In this document: positions 17,015-26,280 of the stretch, one piece after another
Layout of the letters: the number at the start of each line of letters is the position of its first letter
Numbering within the stretch: position 1 is the stretch's first letter
Origin: CAVTGO01 sp963734275
GTDB lineage: Bacteria > Actinomycetota > UBA4738 > HRBIN12
Direction: 5' to 3'
NCBI GenBank assembly: GCA_963734275.1
Contig: CAVTGO010000013.1
Coordinates: 248,001-312,000 of the forward strand
DNA: 64,000 nt
Notes under the pieces: model-generated
What the model was told of the DNA's origin: nothing
Seen by the model: the letters and a program-made list of their open reading frames with translations, nothing else
The model's database searches: none
Made by a program: the position numbers and the translations under genes

Positions 17015-17587
17015 CTACTCCGCCGCGTCGAACGCGCCGGACGCGCCGACCGAGTGGCCGGCCCCGCCCACCAGCCGGGTGCACGTGAAACGTCCGGAGA
17101 GCCGCGTCCTCGACGCGACGAGGATCGTCACCTCGCACTCGCCGACCGTCGAGACGAACGAGAGGATCTCAGTCCCTCGCATCACCGTGATCGAGAGCGA
17201 GAGCGAGGGCGACGTCGGCTGCGTCCCGACGAAGCTCGCCCCGCCGATGCCCACGGTGGTCGCGTCGGTCCCGCCGGCCGTCCAGACGACCGCGAGCCCG
17301 CCCGGCGGCGGGGTGTACACGGCCGAGATCAGGTTCGTGAGGCGCTTGCTCACGGCGACGTCGCCGCTGAGCTCGAAGGACAGCTCCCCCTGAGACAGGT
17401 TGCCCGTCGCCGCGCCGGGCGACGTGGTCGGCAGCACGCCCGATGGGCCGCTCGGGCCCGACGCATCCGGTCCGGTGGCGCCGGGGAACGCGGAGGATGG
17501 CGTCGCGACGGGCGGCGGAACCTCTTCGCTGCAGGCGACGAACAGGAGCGGGATCAGGTATGCGGCGACCGCGCGTGAGGTCCGCAT
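17015..17587 (-). CDS. Secreted lipoprotein, function unknown
   Basis: 190 residues. The signal peptide ends with lipobox LFVAC (Cys19). A Pro/Ser/Gly linker leads to a beta-rich domain with two cysteines (GECEVTI and RFTCTRL). No family recognised. The following gene on the same strand encodes the 577-residue membrane protein, so the pair may act together at the envelope. Confidence 0.65.
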   Translation of the reverse strand: MRTSRAVAAYLIPLLFVACSEEVPPPVATPSSAFPGATGPDASGPSGPSGVLPTTSPGAATGNLSQGELSFELSGDVAVSKRLTNLISAVYTPPPGGLAVVWTAGGTDATTVGIGGASFVGTQPTSPSLSLSITVMRGTEILSFVSTVGECEVTILVASRTRLSGRFTCTRLVGGAGHSVGASGAFDAAE

Positions 17588-17631
17588 CGAGGGGGGACTG
17601 TATCAACCGGCCTCGGCCGGAGGGTCGCTGC

Positions 17632-17637
17632 TAGCAT
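17632..17637 (+). promoter_or_regulatory. -10 element (TAGCAT), likely leaderless
   Basis: TAGCAT ends 6 bases before the ATG of tldD. Confidence 0.45.
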
Positions 17638-17643
17638 CGCGCG

Positions 17644-19026
17644 ATGCTCGATCGCGAGCTCGCCGCCGAGATCCTGCGTGCCGCGCGGGCGGGCGGCGGC
17701 GACTTCGCCGAGCTGTACGTGGAGGAGCGGGCCGGGTTCTCGATACGCCTGGACGACGGCAGGCTCGAGGAGGTGACGACCGGCCTCGATCGCGGCGCCG
17801 GTGTTCGCGTGGGCCGGGGCACGTCGTTCGGCTACGCGTACTCGAACCGCATGGACGGCGACGCGCTCCTCGAGGTCGCCGCGGCCGCGGCGGCATCGGC
17901 CGAGGACGGGCCCGGCGAGGTCGTCGCGCTTCGCACGCTCGAGCCGCCGGTCGTCCACGAGGCGACGCGCGACGCGTCGTCGATCTCCGCGGCCGACAAG
18001 GTGGCGTGGGTCCGCGAGGCCGACGAGACCGCTCGCGGCCTCTCGTCCGATGTGCGGCAGGTGACCGCCGTCTACGGCGACTCGGTCCAGCGGGTCGTGG
18101 TGGCCACCTCGGACGGCCGGTGGGTCGAGGAGGTGCGACCCCGGATCCGACTGGTGGTGAACGTGGTGGCCGGGCGCGACGGCGTGATCCAGACCGGGTT
18201 CAATGGGCCGGCGGGCCTCGCGGGCGCGGAGTTCATCGAGGCGCACCCGCCCGCCGCGACCGCCCGGCTCGCCGCGAAACGCGCCGTGACGATGCTCGAC
18301 AGCGTCCCGGCCCCCGCCGGCGAGATGACGGCCGTGCTCGCCCCGGGCATGGGCGGCGTGTTGTTCCACGAGGCCGTCGGTCACCCGCTCGAGTCCGACA
18401 TCGTCGACAAGGAGGCGAGCGTCTATCGCGGACGCGAGGGTGAGACGCTGGCGTCGCCCATCCTGTCGGGCGTCGACGACGCCACCGTGCCGAACGCGTG
18501 GGGCTCCTTCTCCTTCGACGACGAGGGCTCCCCGGCGCAGCGCACGATGCTGTTCGAGGACGGCGTGCTGCGCGGCTGGCTCTACGACCGGATGCGCGCG
18601 GCCAAGGACGGCGTCCCCTCCACCGGCAACGGCCGGCGTCAGTCGTACGGTCACCCGCCGATCCCGCGGATGACGAACACCTTCATCCTGAACGGCGCCT
18701 CGACGCCGGAGGAGATCCTCGCGACCAGCGAGCGTGGTGTGTTCGTGACCGCGCTCGCGGGCGGACAGACGAACCCGGCAACCGGCGATTTCGTGTTCGG
18801 CTGCTCCGAGGCGTTCCTGATCGAGGGCGGCGAGGTCACCACGCCGGTCCGCGGCGCGAACCTGATCGGCCGCGCGATCGAGGTGATGTCCCACGTGGAT
18901 GCGATCGCGGCGGACTTCGACATCTGGCCGGGGATGTGCGGGAAGGACGGCCAGGGCGTGCCGGTCGGCAGCGGCTCACCGACGCTGCGGATCTCGAGGA
19001 TCACCGTCGGGGGCACCGGTGCCTGA
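17644..19026 (+). CDS. tldD: Metalloprotease TldD
   Basis: 460 residues. The zinc motif HEAVGH is at 242-247 and the late cysteine motif MCGKDGQGVPVG is present. GNGRRQSYGHPPIPRMTNTF and the C-terminal LRISRITVGG are family signatures. TldD is the catalytic subunit of the TldD/TldE heterodimer, which degrades unfolded peptides and trims leader peptides of modified peptides such as microcins. The partner gene follows immediately with an 8-base overlap. No precursor peptide gene was recognised nearby. Confidence 0.95.
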   Translation: MLDRELAAEILRAARAGGGDFAELYVEERAGFSIRLDDGRLEEVTTGLDRGAGVRVGRGTSFGYAYSNRMDGDALLEVAAAAAASAEDGPGEVVALRTLEPPVVHEATRDASSISAADKVAWVREADETARGLSSDVRQVTAVYGDSVQRVVVATSDGRWVEEVRPRIRLVVNVVAGRDGVIQTGFNGPAGLAGAEFIEAHPPAATARLAAKRAVTMLDSVPAPAGEMTAVLAPGMGGVLFHEAVGHPLESDIVDKEASVYRGREGETLASPILSGVDDATVPNAWGSFSFDDEGSPAQRTMLFEDGVLRGWLYDRMRAAKDGVPSTGNGRRQSYGHPPIPRMTNTFILNGASTPEEILATSERGVFVTALAGGQTNPATGDFVFGCSEAFLIEGGEVTTPVRGANLIGRAIEVMSHVDAIAADFDIWPGMCGKDGQGVPVGSGSPTLRISRITVGGTGA

Positions 19027-20368
19027 TCGGCCGAAGCTCGAGCTCATGGATCTGTGCGAGGCCGCGCTCGGAGCTACCGAGGGCGGCGAGCAGGTCGAGG
19101 CCTACGCCGAGGAGCTCACGCGCACCGAGGTCGAGGCGCGCAAGGGGGACGTCGAGGGGCTCACGTTCGCCGAGTCCCGGGGCGTCGGGATCCGGGTGAT
19201 CGCGGACGGCCGGCTCGGCTACGCGTACGCGGCCGACCCGTCGTCGGACGAGGTCCGCGTCGCCGTCGCGCAGGCGCGCGAGAACGCCGCGCTCGCGACG
19301 CCGGACGCGTTCAACGTGCTCCCCGAGCCGGAGCCGGTCGAGCCGCTCGAGGGTCTGTTCCACGACTCGCAGGCCGCGATGTCCACCGCCGACAAGGTGC
19401 CGATCGCGCTCGACCTGGAGCGCGTCGCGACCTCGACGGATCCCCGCGTGCGCAAGACCGAGGCGGTGTCGTTCGGCGACGCGGTGGGGCGGGTCGCGAT
19501 CGCCTCGACGACCGGGATCCGTGCCGAGCAGGCCAGCACCGGCTGCTGGGTCGTGGTCGTTGCCCTCGCCGAGGACGGGGACGACACGCAGACCGGTTTC
19601 TCCTTCAAGATCGGCCGGCGCGCCGAGGATCTCGATCCGGGGGCCGTCGCCCTCGAGGCGGTGGAGCGCGCGGTCAGGATGCTCGGCGCAACGAAGCCCA
19701 CCACGGCGCGGGTGCCCGTGCTGCTCGATCAGCACGCCGGGTCCTCGTTCATCGGCGTGCTGTCCGGCGCTCTGTCCGCCGAGGCCGCGCAGAAACAGCG
19801 CTCGCTGTTCGCCTCGCTCGTTGGCCAGGCGGTGGGGTCGGAGGTCCTCACGCTCGTGGATGACGGCCGCCTGCTCGACGGGCCGGGCGCGTCTCCGTTC
19901 GACGGCGAGGGCGTGCCGACCCGGCGCACCGAACTGCTGACCGGCGGCGTGCTGAACGGCTTCCTCCACAACGCCTACACCGCACGTCGGGGTGAGACCG
20001 CTTCCACCGGCAACGCCACCCGGGGATACCGGAGCACTCCCGGCGTCGGCACGACCAACCTGTTCGTGCAGCCGGGGGAGCCCTCCTTCGAGGAGCTCCT
20101 GCGGGAGGCCGATGGTGGTGTGCTGATCCAGGATGTGACGGGCGTGCACTCGGGTGCCAACGCGATCAGCGGCGAGTTCTCCGTTGGCGCGACCGGCCTG
20201 CGGATCTCCGGCGGCTCGCTCGGCGAGCCCGTTCGCGAGATGACGATCGCCAGCACGATCCCCGACATGCTGCGCTCCGTCGCGGCGGTCGGCAGCGACC
20301 TGCGCTGGTTCTCCTCCGTGGGCGTGCCGTCGATCCTGATCGGCGAGATGACCCTCGCCGGCGTCTAG
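19019..20368 (+). CDS. pmbA: TldE/PmbA, non-catalytic partner of TldD
   Basis: 449 residues from GTG 19019 (ATG 19046 is possible). The PmbA signatures GVGIRVIADGRLGYAYA, VLLDQHAGSSFIGVLSGAL, GEGVPTRRTELL and HSGANAISGEFSVGATG are present, and the HExxxH motif is absent, as expected. It completes the protease active complex with TldD. A 13-base stem terminator follows the stop. Confidence 0.93.
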   Translation: MPDRPKLELMDLCEAALGATEGGEQVEAYAEELTRTEVEARKGDVEGLTFAESRGVGIRVIADGRLGYAYAADPSSDEVRVAVAQARENAALATPDAFNVLPEPEPVEPLEGLFHDSQAAMSTADKVPIALDLERVATSTDPRVRKTEAVSFGDAVGRVAIASTTGIRAEQASTGCWVVVVALAEDGDDTQTGFSFKIGRRAEDLDPGAVALEAVERAVRMLGATKPTTARVPVLLDQHAGSSFIGVLSGALSAEAAQKQRSLFASLVGQAVGSEVLTLVDDGRLLDGPGASPFDGEGVPTRRTELLTGGVLNGFLHNAYTARRGETASTGNATRGYRSTPGVGTTNLFVQPGEPSFEELLREADGGVLIQDVTGVHSGANAISGEFSVGATGLRISGGSLGEPVREMTIASTIPDMLRSVAAVGSDLRWFSSVGVPSILIGEMTLAGV

Positions 20369-20372
20369 GCCC

Positions 20373-20404
20373 GGAGGCGCGGGAGTCGAAGCTCCCGCGC
20401 CTCC
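20373..20404. terminator. Bidirectional hairpin terminator
   Basis: A perfect 13-base stem (GGAGGCGCGGGAG with CTCCCGCGCCTCC) and 6-base loop lie between the convergent pmbA and FAS1 genes. Confidence 0.85.
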
Positions 20405-20413
20405 GAAGGGCGC

Positions 20414-21013
20414 CTACGGGTGCAGCACCTCGTCGATGATGTAGACCGTGGCGTTGTCCGTGTGGATGTCGCCGCAGACGACCGAGGCGTTGCCGTTCAC
20501 GGTGAAGTCCTCGCCGCTGCCCTCGACCGTGAGGCTCCCTCCCTGCAGGGTGGTGTGCTCGCCGGCCAGGTCGGCGGGCGCGATCTGTCCTTCCACTACG
20601 TGGTACGCGAGCAGGTCGGCGAAGTCGCCCGTCGGGTCGGCCATCATCTCCTGCATCGCGTCCGGGTCGGCCTCCGCCGCGGCCGCGAAGGCCTCGTTCG
20701 ACGGCGCGAAGACGGTGAGGTCCTCGGCCGTGTTGAGCGTGTCCGTGAGTCCGGCGAGCTCGAGGTCCGCGACCAGGGACGTGAGCAGCGGGTTCTCGGC
20801 GGCCGCCGTGACGACCGGCTGGGTCATCATCCCCTCGAAGCTCCCGCCGCCGCTCTCGGGCACCTGGGAGCACGCGGCGCCGAACGGCGCCGCGGCCGCC
20901 TGCCCGCCGCCGCCTCCGGCGGCGGGTCCCTCGTCGTCACTGCATGCGGCCCCGACGAGCAGCAGGGCCACGAACGCCGGCACGAGTGCCAGGTGGTTCG
21001 TCGATCTCCTCAT
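20414..21013 (-). CDS. Fasciclin (FAS1) domain lipoprotein
   Basis: 199 residues with lipobox VGAAC (Cys24), a Gly-rich linker, and one FAS1 domain at about 60-198: NPLLTSLVADLELAGL, LTVFAPSNEAF, LLAYHVVEGQI, and the C-terminal NATVYIIDEVLHP. FAS1 domains mediate adhesion at the cell surface. It is downstream of the molybdopterin oxidoreductase gene on the same strand (42-base gap), so the two may be co-transcribed. Confidence 0.92.
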   Translation of the reverse strand: MRRSTNHLALVPAFVALLLVGAACSDDEGPAAGGGGGQAAAAPFGAACSQVPESGGGSFEGMMTQPVVTAAAENPLLTSLVADLELAGLTDTLNTAEDLTVFAPSNEAFAAAAEADPDAMQEMMADPTGDFADLLAYHVVEGQIAPADLAGEHTTLQGGSLTVEGSGEDFTVNGNASVVCGDIHTDNATVYIIDEVLHP

Positions 21014-21055
21014 CCGTTCCTCCCTCGTTGCATCCGTCGTCTGCTCCGGCCGCGC

Positions 21056-22615
21056 TCACGCGACACGGACGACGATCTCGTGGTGCCCGGTGGCGCCGTC
21101 CGGGAAGGGCTGGGCGCGATCGGCCGTCTGGGCGGTTCCGGAACGGTCGGTCGCGCGCACCTTCAGCCGGTGGTCGCCCTGCCTCGCGTCCCAGCGGTAA
21201 ACCCACTGCCTCCAGGTGTCGAGCGTGTCCTCGGCCGCCAGCTCAGCGGCCTGCCAGTCACCTCCGTCGATGCTCATCTCGACTCGATCGATCCCGACAT
21301 GTTGGGCCCAAGCGACGCCCGCGACCGCGATCTCGCCCGCCTGGAGCTCTCGGAACGGGGACGGCGTGTCGATGCGCGACATCGTCTTGATCGGCGCCCG
21401 CTCGGCCCAACCCCGCTGGATCCAGTACGGGTCGTAGGCGTCGAACGTGGTGAGCTCGATGTCCACGAGCCACTTCGTCGCCGAGACGTATCCGTAGAGC
21501 CCGGGCACGATCATGCGGACGGGGAACCCGTGCTCGAGGGGCAGCGGCTCACCGTTCATCGCGACCGCGAGCATCGCGTCGCGTCCGTCCATGGCCACCG
21601 AGGTGGGCGTCCCGATCGTGAACCCGTCGACCGAGCGGCTCACAATCTGGTCGGCTCCGGCGAGCGGCCCGGCCTCCTCGAGGAGTTCCTTCAGCGGAGC
21701 CCCGACCCATCGGGCATTGCCGGCGTACCGGCCGCCCACCGGGTTCGAGACGCAGGTGAGGGTGATGTCGCGTTCGATCAACGGACGCGCCAGCAGGGCC
21801 TCGTAGTCGAGCTCGATCTCGCGCTCGACCATCCTGTGGACCCGGAGCCGCCAGTCCTCGGCCATGACCGCAGGGACGAGGAGCGCGGTATCGACGCGGT
21901 AGAACCGGTCGTTCGGCGTGAGGAAGGGTCCGAGCCCCGGCACATCCAGCTCGGCGCCCCGGGCAGCGGCAGCGGGGCTCGAGGGAGGCGGGATCTTCAC
22001 GGCCGCTCGGGACTCGTCCGCACGGAACCGGCGAGCGAACAGGTTGCCGAGGCCACCGGCCGCGACCGCAGCGACGACGCCGGCGGTTCCCGTCAACAGG
22101 AACCCCCTCCGATCGATAGCCCAGGGCCCGGTCGCGTTCCGAGGACGCGCGTTCGCCCGCGGAGCATCGACTAGTTTCCGGCGGAACCACGACAGCGCCA
22201 GACCGCCGGCGATCGCCGCCGCGACGGCCGGCAACGCGTGGACGGGATCGGCATCGGGGCGCGTGAGGGCCGCGATCACGCCGACCGCGCCGAACGCGCC
22301 CAATCCGAGCAGGCCAACCCTGGGCCGTCGAACCGATGCCACCCCGAGCGCCGCGGCGATCACGGCCAGCGCGAAGCCGATACCGGCGAGCAAGACGGTC
22401 TTGTCGTTCTCGCCGAAGGTCCGGATCGCGAGGCTCTTGAGCCACTCGGGCGTGAGATCGATCGCACCCTGGCCCACCGTCACGACGGGGGACGTTCGCG
22501 GCTGGATCAGCCCCGCGAGGAGCTGCCCGACGCCGATCGCTACCGCCGCGGTGACGAGACCCATCGCGATGCCGACCCACACATGCCCCCTGGTGGGGGC
22601 GCGTCGTTCGGTCAC
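21056..22615 (-). CDS. Membrane-anchored sulfite oxidase-like molybdopterin oxidoreductase
   Basis: 519 residues. About five N-terminal hydrophobic segments (to about 205) carry a second-half RRGFLLTGTAGVV twin-arginine-like stretch. A molybdopterin domain follows at about 220-400, with the molybdenum-ligand cysteine in LTCVSNPVGG and GFTIGTPTSVAMDGRDAM. The last domain is the Ig-like sulfite-oxidase dimer domain (AQHVGIDRVEMSIDGGDW). The substrate is unknown. MoeA and MoaC at 29-31 kb would serve cofactor synthesis. Confidence 0.88.
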   Translation of the reverse strand: MTERRAPTRGHVWVGIAMGLVTAAVAIGVGQLLAGLIQPRTSPVVTVGQGAIDLTPEWLKSLAIRTFGENDKTVLLAGIGFALAVIAAALGVASVRRPRVGLLGLGAFGAVGVIAALTRPDADPVHALPAVAAAIAGGLALSWFRRKLVDAPRANARPRNATGPWAIDRRGFLLTGTAGVVAAVAAGGLGNLFARRFRADESRAAVKIPPPSSPAAAARGAELDVPGLGPFLTPNDRFYRVDTALLVPAVMAEDWRLRVHRMVEREIELDYEALLARPLIERDITLTCVSNPVGGRYAGNARWVGAPLKELLEEAGPLAGADQIVSRSVDGFTIGTPTSVAMDGRDAMLAVAMNGEPLPLEHGFPVRMIVPGLYGYVSATKWLVDIELTTFDAYDPYWIQRGWAERAPIKTMSRIDTPSPFRELQAGEIAVAGVAWAQHVGIDRVEMSIDGGDWQAAELAAEDTLDTWRQWVYRWDARQGDHRLKVRATDRSGTAQTADRAQPFPDGATGHHEIVVRVA

Positions 22616-22706
22616 CCCATCAGGGTGAGGGTCGAACCCTTTCCGAACCCTTACGCCACCATCGCGGCAGGATCAATTCTCCCCGGCCCGAGCGTCGCCG
22701 ATGCGG

Positions 22707-23915
22707 TCAGGCCGACGGGAGCCTGACGGCGAAGCGAGAGCCGCCGCCGGGTCTGCTCTCGGCGGAGATCTCGCCCCCGAGGGTCTCCACGATGCGCTTG
22801 GTGAGCGCGAGACCGAGTCCGGCCCCGGGGCCGTGGCGCGACGGATCGGCCCGGAAGAACGGCTCGAAGACCCGGTCGAGATCTTCGGCCGCGATGCCCT
22901 CGCCGGTGTCCGTCACCGCGAGCTCGACGGCGGTCGTCGAGCTCCGTGCCTCGATCCGCACCGTCCCGTCGGTCGGGGTGTGGCGGACGGCGTTGACCAG
23001 CAGGTTCTGGATCACCCGGGCCAGCCGGGGGGAGCAGGACGTGGCGCCAGCGCCGTGCAGCTCGGTAACGAGGGAGAGGCCCTTCTCCTCGGCGTCGTGC
23101 CCGACGGCCTCCACGGCGGAGCTGACCACCTCATCGAGGCGCGCCCGGCGTGTCTCGGCCTCGATCGCCCCCGCATCCAGCTGCACGAGCTCGAACAGAT
23201 CGTCGACCATCGTGACGAGCTGTCCGACGGAACGCCGCATCTCCTGCGTGTAGCGCCGAACGCTCCCGGCATCGGCGACCACTCCCTCATCGATCGCTTC
23301 GACCATCGCGCGCAGGCTGGCGAGTGGGGTCCGAAGGTCGTGGGAGACGGCCGTGACCAGATCGCGCCGGGTGGCTTCCACCTGCCGTTCCCGGGCCTGC
23401 GCCTCCTGAAGGCGATCGGCCATCTGGTCGAGCGTGCGGGCAAGGGTGTCCAGCTCGGGACCGGCGCCGAGCTCACCCAACCGCGCGCCGAGGTCACCCG
23501 CGCCCAGGGTCCGCGCCCCTTCCGCGAGCCGATCGACGGCCCGCGTGCGCGAGCGAGCGAGCGCGAGCGCCGCCCCGACCCCCGCACCTCCCGCGTAGAG
23601 GAACAGGACGGCGATCGTCGTGGCGTCGTGCGGGTCCACGACCATCTGCCGCGAGAGCACGACGAGGTTCGCGAGGGCGGCGACCGAACCGACGACCGCG
23701 ACGGTCGTCATGCTCTGGCGCATCGACGCCTTCGAGAGCAGGGCGCGCGCGAGCGCGATCGACACCAAGGTGACGGCGAGGGCCGGCGCGATGAGCGCGG
23801 CCATGTGCGCGAGCTCGCTCGCGTCCATGCCCACGACCGCACCCGCGCCCAGGGTCCCCGCCGCCCCGACGAGGGCGACCGTGGCCGCGAGGGCGATGGT
23901 TCGCCAACCCATCAT
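22707..23915 (-). CDS. Sensor histidine kinase
   Basis: 402 residues from ATG 23915, which overlaps the TGA of the response regulator gene. Four or so hydrophobic segments (to about 130) are followed by a HAMP-like linker, a HisKA domain with the phosphorylated His in VSHDLRTPLASL, and a HATPase domain with NLLVNAVRHTPTDG, DTGEGIAAEDLDRVFEPFFR and GAGLGLALTKRIVE. There is no large extracellular sensor, so it may sense a membrane-associated signal. Partner of the OmpR-type regulator. Confidence 0.93.
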   Translation of the reverse strand: MMGWRTIALAATVALVGAAGTLGAGAVVGMDASELAHMAALIAPALAVTLVSIALARALLSKASMRQSMTTVAVVGSVAALANLVVLSRQMVVDPHDATTIAVLFLYAGGAGVGAALALARSRTRAVDRLAEGARTLGAGDLGARLGELGAGPELDTLARTLDQMADRLQEAQARERQVEATRRDLVTAVSHDLRTPLASLRAMVEAIDEGVVADAGSVRRYTQEMRRSVGQLVTMVDDLFELVQLDAGAIEAETRRARLDEVVSSAVEAVGHDAEEKGLSLVTELHGAGATSCSPRLARVIQNLLVNAVRHTPTDGTVRIEARSSTTAVELAVTDTGEGIAAEDLDRVFEPFFRADPSRHGPGAGLGLALTKRIVETLGGEISAESRPGGGSRFAVRLPSA

Positions 23916-24595
23916 GGGTCGAACCGGTACCCGACGCCCCAGACGGTGATCAGGTGGGTCGGGGCGGAGGGGTCGGCCTCGAGCTTCTCGCGCAGCCGGC
24001 GCATGTGGACCGTCACCGTCGCGGTGTCGCCGTCGAAGGCGAAGTCCCACACTCCCTCGAGGAGCTCGGCGCGGCTGAATGTCCGGCCGGCATCCGAGGC
24101 GAGCAGGAAAACCAGGTCGAACTCCTTGCGGGTCAGGCGGACGGGCTCGCCGCGCCGACGGGCCTCGCGCTTGGGGCCGTCGAGCTCGAGCTCGCCGAAG
24201 GACAGGACGTCGGCACGCAGGTCCGGCATGCCCCCGCGACGGAGCACCGATCGCACCCGGGCGACAACCTCGCGCGGGCTGAACGGTTTCGTGACGTAGT
24301 CGTCGGCTCCGAGCTCAAGCCCTACGACCTTGTCCGTCTCATCACCTTTAGCCGTGAGCATGATCACGGCGGTCGACGCCCGCTCCCGCATCCGCCGGAA
24401 CACCTCGAGGCCGTCGATCTTGGGGAGCATCAAGTCCAGGAGCACGAGGTCGGGCGTGGAGGCCGCGTACGCTGCGAGCGCCTGCTCGCCGTCCTCGGCC
24501 GTCTCGACCCTGAATCCTTCCTTCTCCAGGTAGCGGGCGAGTACCTCCCTGACCATCGGTTCGTCGTCCACGACGAGGACGCGCGGCCCGCTCAC
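23912..24595 (-). CDS. OmpR/PhoB-family response regulator
   Basis: 227 residues. Receiver domain 5-118 with acidic pocket DDEP, phosphorylated Asp in LVLLDLMLP, Thr in MLTAKGD and Lys in VTKPFSPRE. The winged-helix DNA-binding domain at about 130-225 contains LTRKEFDLVFLLA and TVTVHMRRLREKLE. Coupled to the sensor kinase by a 4-base overlap. Its targets are unknown; the divergent DM13 gene across a 184-base gap is one candidate. Confidence 0.95.
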   Translation of the reverse strand: MSGPRVLVVDDEPMVREVLARYLEKEGFRVETAEDGEQALAAYAASTPDLVLLDLMLPKIDGLEVFRRMRERASTAVIMLTAKGDETDKVVGLELGADDYVTKPFSPREVVARVRSVLRRGGMPDLRADVLSFGELELDGPKREARRRGEPVRLTRKEFDLVFLLASDAGRTFSRAELLEGVWDFAFDGDTATVTVHMRRLREKLEADPSAPTHLITVWGVGYRFDP

Positions 24596-24779
24596 CCCGC
24601 ACCACTCACGGCCAGATCCATCGCCCCATCATGCGCCTTCGATGTTGTGGAACCCTTAACGGGTGTGGGCGATCGTGCCCTCCAGGGTCCGAAAGGCTTC
24701 CTTAAGGTCCGTGGTCGTACCCTCGCCGGTGTAACGGGTGGGGCCGAAACGGCCACGGACGAACCGAGGAGAGCGCGTC

Positions 24780-25373
24780 GTGCAGATCGCAGCGACTCTG
24801 AAGCGCCACCCCGGGAGGACCGCCGTCGCGGTTGTGGTGCTCGTGATCGTCTCGGGCGTCGCTCTCTACTGGTTCGCGCCGTGGAACCTGTTCATCGACA
24901 GGACCGTGAACGAGGCGCTCCCGACCGTCGGCGAGGCCGGCGGAGCGAACGAAGAGCCACCCCAAGGCAATGCCGATGAGGGCGGCGCTGGGGCGGTAGG
25001 AGGAGACGGTGGCGGCTCGGCATCCGAGCCGGTCACGCTCGCGAGCGGCGAGTTCACCGGCCTGGAGCATGCGACCGGGGGCACCGCGTTGTTGATCGAG
25101 CTGGAGGACGGATCGCGGTTCCTACGTCTCGAGGACCTGGAGACCTCGAACGGCCCGGATCTGCGCGTGTACCTCACCGACCAGCCGCTGTCCGACGACT
25201 GGCACGTCTGGGACGACGGCGCATTCGTCGACCTCGGGGCGCTGAAGGGCAACCTCGGCAGCTCGAACTACGAGATCCCCGACGGTGTGGACCTTGCGGA
25301 CTTCGAGACGGCGGTGGTGTGGTGCCGTCGGTTCAGCGTTGGCTTCGGCGTGGCGCCGCTCGGGCGCCCCTGA
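24780..25373 (+). CDS. DM13-domain membrane-anchored protein
   Basis: 197 residues from GTG 24780 (GAGGAGA upstream). One N-terminal membrane helix, a Gly/Glu-rich linker, then a DM13 domain at about 85-197: LEDLETSNGPDLRVYLTDQP, GALKGNLGSSNYEIPDG and VVWCRRFSVGFGVAPL. The single conserved cysteine in VVWC is thought to bind haem or take part in electron transfer in this family. It faces outside the cell and is transcribed divergently from the two-component genes. Confidence 0.9.
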   Translation: MQIAATLKRHPGRTAVAVVVLVIVSGVALYWFAPWNLFIDRTVNEALPTVGEAGGANEEPPQGNADEGGAGAVGGDGGGSASEPVTLASGEFTGLEHATGGTALLIELEDGSRFLRLEDLETSNGPDLRVYLTDQPLSDDWHVWDDGAFVDLGALKGNLGSSNYEIPDGVDLADFETAVVWCRRFSVGFGVAPLGRP

Positions 25374-25379
25374 GCGGGC

Positions 25380-26222
25380 TCAGACCGTCGCCGGCAGGAC
25401 GTCGAACACGATCAGGCCAAGGCAGAGCACGGCGACCGCGATCCGGTACCACATGAACACGGCGAAGTCGTGCCGCTTCAGGTACGTGAGCAGGAACGCG
25501 ATCACGAGGAAGCCGCTCAGCGCCGAGGACACGATCCCCGCGACGAACGGCCCGGCCAACCCCTCCGGCAAGCCGTCGCCGGCGACCTCGAGTCCTTTGT
25601 AGAGCGCGGCGCCCGCGATGATGGGCAGGGAGAGCAGGAAGGAGAACCGCGCCGCGGTCTCGCGATCGAAGCCCATCGCTCGCGCCGCGGTGATCGTCAC
25701 TCCCGAGCGCGAGACCCCCGGCTGGAGCGCGAGCGCCTGGGCGACGCCGAGCGCGAGCCCGCTACCGACCGAGATGTCGTGCAGGTCGCGCCGGACCCGT
25801 GCGCGTCGGTCGACGACGACCAGCACGACGCCGAAGACCGCGAGCATCACCGCGATCAACCACGGCTGTCCGAGCTCGTCCTGGATGAAGCCCTCGAGCG
25901 TCACGCCCGCTAGCACGCCGGGGATCGTCCCGATCACGAGCGCCCACGCGAGACGCTCGTCGGTCGTCGCGATCCTCCGCGTCCGGATCGAGCCGGTCCA
26001 CGCGACCAGGTACCGGGCCACGTCGCGGCGGAAGTAGGCCAGCGCGCCGACGAGCGTCCCGATGTGGAGCGCCACGTCGAACGTCTTGTTGAGCTCGGGG
26101 TCGGCGAGGATCGGCCAGTCGAACAGCCAGGGCACCAGGATCAGGTGCCCGGAGCTGGAGATGGGGGCGAACTCGGTCACGCCCTGCGTGATGCCCAGCA
26201 CGATGGCCTGCAGGATGGTCAG
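25380..26222 (-). CDS. uppP: Undecaprenyl-diphosphatase UppP (BacA)
   Basis: 280 residues. The active-site motif TEFAPISSSGHLIL near the N-terminus and VSRSGVTITAARAMGFDRETAARFSFLLS in the middle match the family; about eight membrane segments. It recycles undecaprenyl pyrophosphate for peptidoglycan. The family start MTILQAIVLG corresponds to a CTG at 26222 with AGGAG six bases upstream; the first ATG/GTG (26201) would remove seven conserved residues and lack an RBS, so I choose CTG. Confidence 0.93.
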   Translation of the reverse strand: MTILQAIVLGITQGVTEFAPISSSGHLILVPWLFDWPILADPELNKTFDVALHIGTLVGALAYFRRDVARYLVAWTGSIRTRRIATTDERLAWALVIGTIPGVLAGVTLEGFIQDELGQPWLIAVMLAVFGVVLVVVDRRARVRRDLHDISVGSGLALGVAQALALQPGVSRSGVTITAARAMGFDRETAARFSFLLSLPIIAGAALYKGLEVAGDGLPEGLAGPFVAGIVSSALSGFLVIAFLLTYLKRHDFAVFMWYRIAVAVLCLGLIVFDVLPATV

Positions 26223-26280
26223 GGGTCGCTCCTACGGCAACGGAAGCGGCCAATGCTACCGGTGGAGCCGGGCGGATCCG

